The notes beneath the pieces are model-generated. The model saw only the letters and a program-made list of their open reading frames with translations. It had not been told where the DNA came from and did not search any database. A stretch of 16,830 nt of DNA. Source: an uncultured Victivallales bacterium. GTDB taxonomy: Bacteria > Verrucomicrobiota > Lentisphaeria > Oligosphaerales > JAFGRS01. Shown piece after piece: positions 12,411 through 16,830 of this stretch. The stretch lies in assembly GCA_903834675.1 (NCBI GenBank), contig CAILKC010000605.1, positions 1-16,830 of the forward strand, given 5' to 3'. The position numbers were made by a program, and so were the translations under genes. Numbering within the stretch: the stretch's first letter is position 1; the number at the start of each line of letters is the position of its first letter.

Positions 12411-13421
12411 ATGTCCTATGCGCGCTGGATCATCCTGCTGTGTGTCTTGCTCGGGGCCGCGGTGCTGGCGGCGCTCTCGGTCGGGCGTTACCCGGTGCCG
12501 GTGCGGGATATTGTGCACTTTGTACTTGCCGCGGTCCGGCTGGAAGAGATGCCCCATGAGCGCTTCGAACTGCTGTACAATGTGATTGTGCAGATCCGTC
12601 TGCCGCGGGTGCTGACAGCGGTGCTGGTGGGGGGGGCGCTGGCCTGTTCCGGGGCGGCGTACCAGGCGGTGTTCCGTAACCCGCTCGTGTCGCCGGAGTT
12701 GATGGGAGTACTGGCGGGCTCGGCGTTCGGCGCCGCCCTCGGCATCCTGATCTCGGGGCACTGGTTCGTGGTCCAAGCGGCGGCCTTCGGTATGGGGATC
12801 GTGGCGGTAGCGGCCGGGGTGGGTATCGCCCACATGGCGGGCGGCGCCTCGATCATCATGCTGGTGCTGGGCGGTGTGATCAGCGGCACCCTGTTCACCG
12901 CCCTGCTGTCGGTCGCCAAGTTCGTGGCCGACCCCTACAGCAAACTGCCGGCCATCGAGTACTGGTTGATGGGCAACCTATCACTGGCTGACCTGCACAC
13001 CATCGGCTGGGTCTTCCTGCCGATGGGCCTGGGGGTGGTCGTGCTCGCCGGTCTGGGCCGGGCGCTGGACGCTCTGTCCATGGGGGATGACGAGGCCCGC
13101 TCCCTGGGGATCCCGGTCACCGCCGTGCGCTATGGGGTAATCGCCGTCGCGACCCTGATCTCGGCCATGACCGTCTCCCTGGCTGGGATGGTGGGTTGGG
13201 TCGGCCTGATCATCCCGCATGTCGCCCGCCTGGCGGTCGGCCCCGGCAACCTCCGCCTGCTGCCGACCAGTGCCTGCCTGGGAGCCCTGTTCCTGCTGGC
13301 CACCGATGGCCTGTCGCGCACGGTCTTCAATGTCGAGATCCCGATCGGCATCCTGACTGCCTTGTTGGGGGTTCCGGCCTTCCTGGTCGTGCTGCACCGG
13401 GCCCGGAAAGGATGGCTATGA
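12411..13421 (+). CDS. FecCD/BtuC-family ABC permease
   Basis: This 336-residue integral membrane protein has about ten hydrophobic helices and the hallmarks of the FecCD (BtuC-like) family of type II importers: RLPRVLTAVLVGGALACSGA, then YQAVFRNPLVSPELMGVLAG, and near the end GMVGWVGLIIPHVARLAVGP followed by the TDGLSRTVF segment. It would form the homodimeric channel with two copies of the downstream ATPase. ATG 12411 is used, with a weak GAGAAG 10 bases before it; GTG 12393 is a possible alternative start, overlapping the stop of the binding-protein gene. The stop overlaps the ATPase start in an ATGA arrangement, so the two are translationally coupled. Confidence 0.93.
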   Translation: MSYARWIILLCVLLGAAVLAALSVGRYPVPVRDIVHFVLAAVRLEEMPHERFELLYNVIVQIRLPRVLTAVLVGGALACSGAAYQAVFRNPLVSPELMGVLAGSAFGAALGILISGHWFVVQAAAFGMGIVAVAAGVGIAHMAGGASIIMLVLGGVISGTLFTALLSVAKFVADPYSKLPAIEYWLMGNLSLADLHTIGWVFLPMGLGVVVLAGLGRALDALSMGDDEARSLGIPVTAVRYGVIAVATLISAMTVSLAGMVGWVGLIIPHVARLAVGPGNLRLLPTSACLGALFLLATDGLSRTVFNVEIPIGILTALLGVPAFLVVLHRARKGWL

Positions 13422-14257
13422 GCACCCCCACGTCTGCCTCGCCGCCAACCTTCGAACTGCAGGCCCGGGACCTGCACTTCGCCTACAACGGCCGCGCCGT
13501 GTTGCGGGGGGCGAGTTTGACGGTCCGCCCGGGCGAAGTGGTCTCACTGCTGGGATCGAATGGGGCGGGGAAGACGACCCTTCTGCGGCTGCTGCTGGGC
13601 CTGTCGCGCCCGAGCACGGGCACCGTCTGCCTGAACGGCAAGCCGCTGGCCCGCTACGGACGCCGGGAACTGGCCCTGCATCTGGCCTATGTCCCCCAGA
13701 CGCACGTCACGCCCTTCCCCTACAAGGTGCAGGAGGTCGCCATGCTCGGGCGCCTGCCTTACACGGGGCTGCTGCGAGCTCCCAGCCGGGATGACCGGCG
13801 CGTCGTGGCGGAAACCCTGGAGCGCCTGGGCATTGCGCATCTCGCGGAGCGCCCCTACTCGCAAGTATCCGGCGGCGAACGGCAGCTCACGCTCATTGCT
13901 CGAGCCCTGGCCCAGGGCGCCCGGCTTCTGGTCATGGACGAGCCGGTCAGCGGCCTCGATTACGGCAACCAGCTGAGGTTCCTGGCGCACCTGCGGGCCC
14001 TGGCCGCGGACGGCTATTCGGTGGTCAAGGCCACCCATCACCCCGAGCATGCGTTGCTGGCCGCTACCCGGGTTGCCCTGCTGTGCGATGGCGTCGTGGT
14101 GCGTGACGGTCCGGCCGCCGAGGTCGTTACCCCGGCGGCGATCCGGCAACTCTACGGTGTTGAGGTCTCGGTCTTCCACGCCCCGGACGGCCAGGCGACC
14201 GCCTTCTACCCCTCGCCAGGGACGAGCGGGCTCTCCCCCGAGCCCCGGCCAGCATAG
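13418..14257 (+). CDS. FecE/BtuD-type ABC transporter ATPase
   Basis: This 279-residue cytoplasmic nucleotide-binding subunit energises the adjacent permease. It has Walker A GSNGAGKT (46-53), the Q-loop glutamine in YVPQ (Q94), signature VSGGERQ (150-156, a variant of LSGGQ), Walker B LLVMDE (170-175) with D-loop SGLD, and the switch histidine in ATHHPEHAL (H207). All catalytic motifs are present. ATG 13418 overlaps the permease stop by four bases and has AAAGGA (13407-13412) at good spacing; an upstream in-frame ATG at 13412 is less well placed. The C-terminal 40 residues after IRQLYGVEVSVF are short and variable, as usual for FecE-type subunits. It is the last gene of the operon. Confidence 0.95.
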   Translation: MSTPTSASPPTFELQARDLHFAYNGRAVLRGASLTVRPGEVVSLLGSNGAGKTTLLRLLLGLSRPSTGTVCLNGKPLARYGRRELALHLAYVPQTHVTPFPYKVQEVAMLGRLPYTGLLRAPSRDDRRVVAETLERLGIAHLAERPYSQVSGGERQLTLIARALAQGARLLVMDEPVSGLDYGNQLRFLAHLRALAADGYSVVKATHHPEHALLAATRVALLCDGVVVRDGPAAEVVTPAAIRQLYGVEVSVFHAPDGQATAFYPSPGTSGLSPEPRPA

Positions 14258-14568
14258 CGCGCTCGTGCTTGCCCCAGAAGTGGCGGAAGTGGATCCCCAG
14301 GTTTGTAGTTCCGCCTTCACGCGGTCCTCCTTCAGGACCGCCTGAAGGCGGCACTACGAACCCTTCCGGACAGCCTGGAAGCCGACCCCCTGGACGTCTC
14401 GGGTGGCGCCCGGGAACTCAGGAACACGGGAGCATCCCGCCGCTAAACGACAAGAACCGCGGTTGACGGTGGCTGGCAAGGCGCTACTGTGCCGACGGGC
14501 GGTCGGGCGACGGGTGGGGCAACGCGACGGGGCAGGACCATGGCGCAGACGAGGACACCGGCAAGGCG
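14258..14568. other. 311-bp intergenic region
   Basis: It contains a long REP-like hairpin (annotated separately) and otherwise GC-rich sequence with no recognisable gene except a possible 10-codon leader ORF at 14540-14572. No convincing promoter was found for the downstream membrane-protein gene. Confidence 0.5.
14301..14361. repeat. REP-like 27-bp-stem hairpin, possible operon terminator
   Basis: The arms 14301-14327 and 14335-14361 are reverse complements over 27 positions, with two mismatches and one G-T pair, around a 7-nt loop. The stem core is CCGCCTTCA/TGAAGGCGG, flanked by GTAGT/ACTAC. It begins 44 bp after the ATPase stop. The form is that of a dispersed palindromic repeat and may also stop or stabilise the transport-operon transcript. 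Confidence 0.75.
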
Positions 14569-14572
14569 ATGA
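14540..14572 (+). other. Possible 10-codon leader ORF
   Basis: ATG 14540, preceded by GGGGCAGGA, reads MAQTRTPARR and ends in TGA at 14570-14572, overlapping the ATG of the membrane-protein gene (ATGA). It could drive translation of that gene, which lacks its own good ribosome binding site, by coupling. Too short to distinguish from chance. Confidence 0.25.
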
Positions 14573-16584
14573 CACTGCGGGCAGCCATCCTGGGACTCCT
14601 GGCGGCGGCGTTCATCTGCGGCTTTACCTACTACAACGACTGCGTGCTGCATCAGAGCCTGCTGATCAGCGATCACATGCCGGTGCTGATCTACGGCGTG
14701 CTGCTCCTGTTCGTGGCGGTGGGCAACCCGCTACTGCGTCGGCTGCAGGCGCGGCTGGCGCTGCGGCCGGCGGAGCTGGCGCTGATCCTGGCGCTGGTGC
14801 TGTCGGCCTGCTGCATTCCCGCTTTCGGGCTGATGCGTACCTTCACGGCCTCGCTGATGCTGCCGCACCATCACGCGCTGATGGAACCGGCCTGGCGCGA
14901 GCACAACATCGTCAAGCTGGTGCCGGAGCAGATGCTGGCCGACGTCGGCGCGGACGAAGACGCGACCTTGACAGCGTTCGTGCAGGGCCTGAGCGAGGGG
15001 AACCAGCACATCTCGTGGGACCGGATCCCGTGGCAGGCGTGGACACGCACGCTGGCCTTCTGGCTGCCGATCGTGCTGGTGTTGTGGATCGGCCTGGTGG
15101 CGCTGGCGCTGGCCATTCACCCGCAGTGGGCGCAGCATGAGCAGTTGCCTTACCCCATTGCGACCTTTGCCGACAGCCTGCTGCGCGGCCACGAGACCGT
15201 CCGCTCGGTGCTGCGCTCCCGCCTCTTCTGGATCGGCTGCGGCGCGATTTGGTTCATCTATGCCTGGAACTATCTGCAGGGCTGGTTTCCGGAATTGGTG
15301 CCCTTCAAGCTGACCCTGAATTTCTGGCCGCTGGCCAAGCTTTTTCCGACCTTCATGCAGGGCGGCGGGGGACGGCTGCTGGTCGTCAACCTGCGCTTCA
15401 TGCCCATCGGTTTCGCCTTCTTTCTGGCGGGGGACGTCTCTTTCTCGCTGGGCATCGGGCCGTACCTGTGGTGTCTGGTGGTGGGGCTATTTTCCGGGGT
15501 TGGCATCGCCCTGGAGAGCGGCGACTACCAGTCGCTGCGCCCGGCCAGCCTGGTGAACTTTGGAGCCTACCTGGGGATGCTGCTGGCCATCCTCTACTGC
15601 GGACGCTACTACTACGCCAACCTGCTGAAGCGTGCTGTCGGTCTGCGCGGCAGCGCGGGCCCCGAGCAGGTCTGGGCCCTGCGGGTGTTCATGGTCTGCG
15701 CGGCCGCGTTTACGGCCCTGCTATGCACGGCGGGGCTCGACTGGCCGTTGGCGGTGGGCTATGCCTTTGGCACCATCGTCATCTTCGTGGTCATGAGCCG
15801 CATCAGCGCCGAGACTGGCCTGTTCTTTATCCAGGTATCGACCTTTCCCTGTGTCATGCTCTGGGGGCTGCTGGGCTCGGAGGCGTTGGGCCCGCGCGCC
15901 ATCGCGGTGCTGAGCCTGCTCTCGGGGGTGCTGCTGCTGGACCCGCGGGAGGCGCTGATGCCGTACATGGTGAACGTGCTGCGGCTGCTCGAGTGGCACC
16001 GGCTGAAGCTGGGACGCACGGCGGTCCTGTGTGTGCTGGCCATCGTGCTGGGGCTCTGCATTGCGGTGCCGGTCACCCTGTATTTCCAGTACGACCGGGG
16101 GCTGGAAACGGTCGATGGTTGGACCCAGTTGGCGACGGGCTACCCCTTCGCCAATGCGTTGGCCGCGAAGCAGGAGTTGGCCGGCCGCGGCAAGCTCGCC
16201 GAGGCGGAGGCATTGCGGGGCCTGGCGCGCTTTCGCCATCTGCAACCGAACCGCGCCTGTCTGCTGGGGTTTCTGGCGGGGCTGGGACTGGTGTTGCTGT
16301 GCGCGGCGGGCCGGGTACGCTACACCCGCTGGCCGATCCACCCGGTGCTCTTCCTGATCTGGGGCACCTACCCCGCCTGGCGTTTTGCGCCCTGTTTCCT
16401 GCTGGGCTGGCTGATCAAGGGCATGGTGGTGCGCTACGGGGGGGCGCAGTTGTACCGGCGCCTGCTGCCGCTGTTCACCGGGCTGATTGCCGGGGAGATC
16501 CTCGGCTACCTGACCGGGGTTGTGGCCGGACTGGCGTACTCGTTCTGCACTGGCGAGCCGCCACGCTACACGCTCTGGCGCTGA
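14569..16584 (+). CDS. Multi-pass membrane protein, DUF6785/DUF6784-like
   Basis: This 671-residue, strongly hydrophobic protein probably has a dozen or more membrane helices. The N-terminus (LRAAILGLLAAAFICGFTYY, then NDCVLHQSLLISDHMPVLIY and NPLLRRL) matches my memory of a family of uncharacterised large membrane proteins, annotated DUF6785/DUF6784, abundant in Planctomycetota, Lentisphaerota and Armatimonadota and sometimes compared with oligopeptide (OPT) transporters. Other visible segments are HEQLPYPIATFADSLL (190-205), an amphipathic stretch with ARLALRPAELALILALVLSA (61-80), GDYQSLRPASLVNFGAYLGM in the middle, and many Trp/Tyr near predicted membrane borders. Transport is plausible but unproven. 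ATG 14569 has no good Shine-Dalgarno sequence; it overlaps the stop of a 10-codon ORF that does have one. The gene is monocistronic. Confidence 0.8.
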   Translation: MTLRAAILGLLAAAFICGFTYYNDCVLHQSLLISDHMPVLIYGVLLLFVAVGNPLLRRLQARLALRPAELALILALVLSACCIPAFGLMRTFTASLMLPHHHALMEPAWREHNIVKLVPEQMLADVGADEDATLTAFVQGLSEGNQHISWDRIPWQAWTRTLAFWLPIVLVLWIGLVALALAIHPQWAQHEQLPYPIATFADSLLRGHETVRSVLRSRLFWIGCGAIWFIYAWNYLQGWFPELVPFKLTLNFWPLAKLFPTFMQGGGGRLLVVNLRFMPIGFAFFLAGDVSFSLGIGPYLWCLVVGLFSGVGIALESGDYQSLRPASLVNFGAYLGMLLAILYCGRYYYANLLKRAVGLRGSAGPEQVWALRVFMVCAAAFTALLCTAGLDWPLAVGYAFGTIVIFVVMSRISAETGLFFIQVSTFPCVMLWGLLGSEALGPRAIAVLSLLSGVLLLDPREALMPYMVNVLRLLEWHRLKLGRTAVLCVLAIVLGLCIAVPVTLYFQYDRGLETVDGWTQLATGYPFANALAAKQELAGRGKLAEAEALRGLARFRHLQPNRACLLGFLAGLGLVLLCAAGRVRYTRWPIHPVLFLIWGTYPAWRFAPCFLLGWLIKGMVVRYGGAQLYRRLLPLFTGLIAGEILGYLTGVVAGLAYSFCTGEPPRYTLWR

Positions 16585-16690
16585 ATCCCATGGCCTCAGG
16601 AGCGCTGCGGGATGGCCCGCTGCGCGGGTTGTGGCCTGCGCTAGTGGGTGCGGCCAGGCTCGATACCGACCCCGATACCGAGGTTTTCAC

Positions 16691-16830
16691 GACCTGTGCA
16701 ATAAGGGAGTCCGTCTGGAGCGCTGAAGGCGCGCTGCCATACCAGCCCAGGGCAACGCCCTGGGAATAGGACGGTTATGGGTTTGAGCCCTGTAGGGGCG
16801 AGCTATCTGCCATACCTCCGCACCGAGGCC
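16691..16830. repeat. Inverted partial copy of the palindromic interspersed repeat
   Basis: 16691-16811 matches the reverse complement of 7530-7650 over 121 bp with no gaps and about six differences by eye. It includes the terminal GACCTGTGCAAT and the hairpin CCCAGGGC-aac-GCCCTGGG (16746-16764). Similarity decays after 16811, and the element may run past the window end. It lies 106 bp downstream of the membrane-protein gene. Confidence 0.85.

Noticed and set aside
15249..16769. 506-codon plus-strand frame overlapping the membrane protein
   Set aside because: It runs out of frame over the DUF6785-like gene, is Gly/Ala/Arg-rich and shows no domain; it also continues into the repeat.

Overview
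The window is GC-rich bacterial DNA with strongly G/C-biased third codon positions. Three things point to the Planctomycetota/Verrucomicrobiota/Lentisphaerota side of the tree. They are a stand-alone prepilin-type protein with the [16 protein letters not shown] segment followed by ASMLLPAL, a large multi-pass membrane protein of the type annotated as DUF6785 in these lineages, and GC-rich palindromic intergenic repeats. No rRNA, tRNA or other phylogenetic marker is present, so this placement is an inference.

Layout. 1-171 holds three copies of a 57-bp tandem repeat, followed by a two-gene operon (196-2329): an SDR oxidoreductase and a eukaryote-type UTP-glucose-1-phosphate uridylyltransferase. 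Convergent to it is a PurF-like phosphoribosyltransferase (2487-3908, minus) that lacks the N-terminal glutaminase cysteine. 3909-5709 is mostly non-coding: a hairpin repeat, one small conserved-looking hypothetical gene (4250-4759), decayed gene remnants, a MITE-like inverted-repeat element and a promoter/leader-like element. A membrane-anchored class III adenylate cyclase follows (5710-7389). Next is a 610-bp gap holding a 260-bp palindromic repeat and a second copy of the promoter/leader-like element, then a non-haem ferritin (8000-8500). A SAM-dependent methyltransferase (8616-9488, minus) is convergent with the ferritin. It is divergent from a five-gene operon (9775-14257): prepilin-like protein, ModA-like binding protein, FecB/BtuF-type binding protein, FecCD-type permease and ABC ATPase. 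After a long REP-like hairpin comes the 671-residue membrane protein (14569-16584). The window ends in a second, inverted copy of the palindromic repeat.

How the genes may work together. The 9775-14257 operon looks like a type II ABC importer for a metal, metal chelate or oxyanion. It is unusual in having two binding proteins of different fold families and a pseudopilin as first gene. The divergent methyltransferase may belong to the same system. The cyclase and the ferritin, otherwise unrelated, are each preceded by the same 98-bp element: two conserved blocks exactly 31 bp apart, with a plausible -35/-10 pair between and within them. They may therefore share regulation.

The strongest leads are this duplicated element, the two-binding-protein operon with altered ModA ligand residues, and the glutaminase-dead PurF paralogue.
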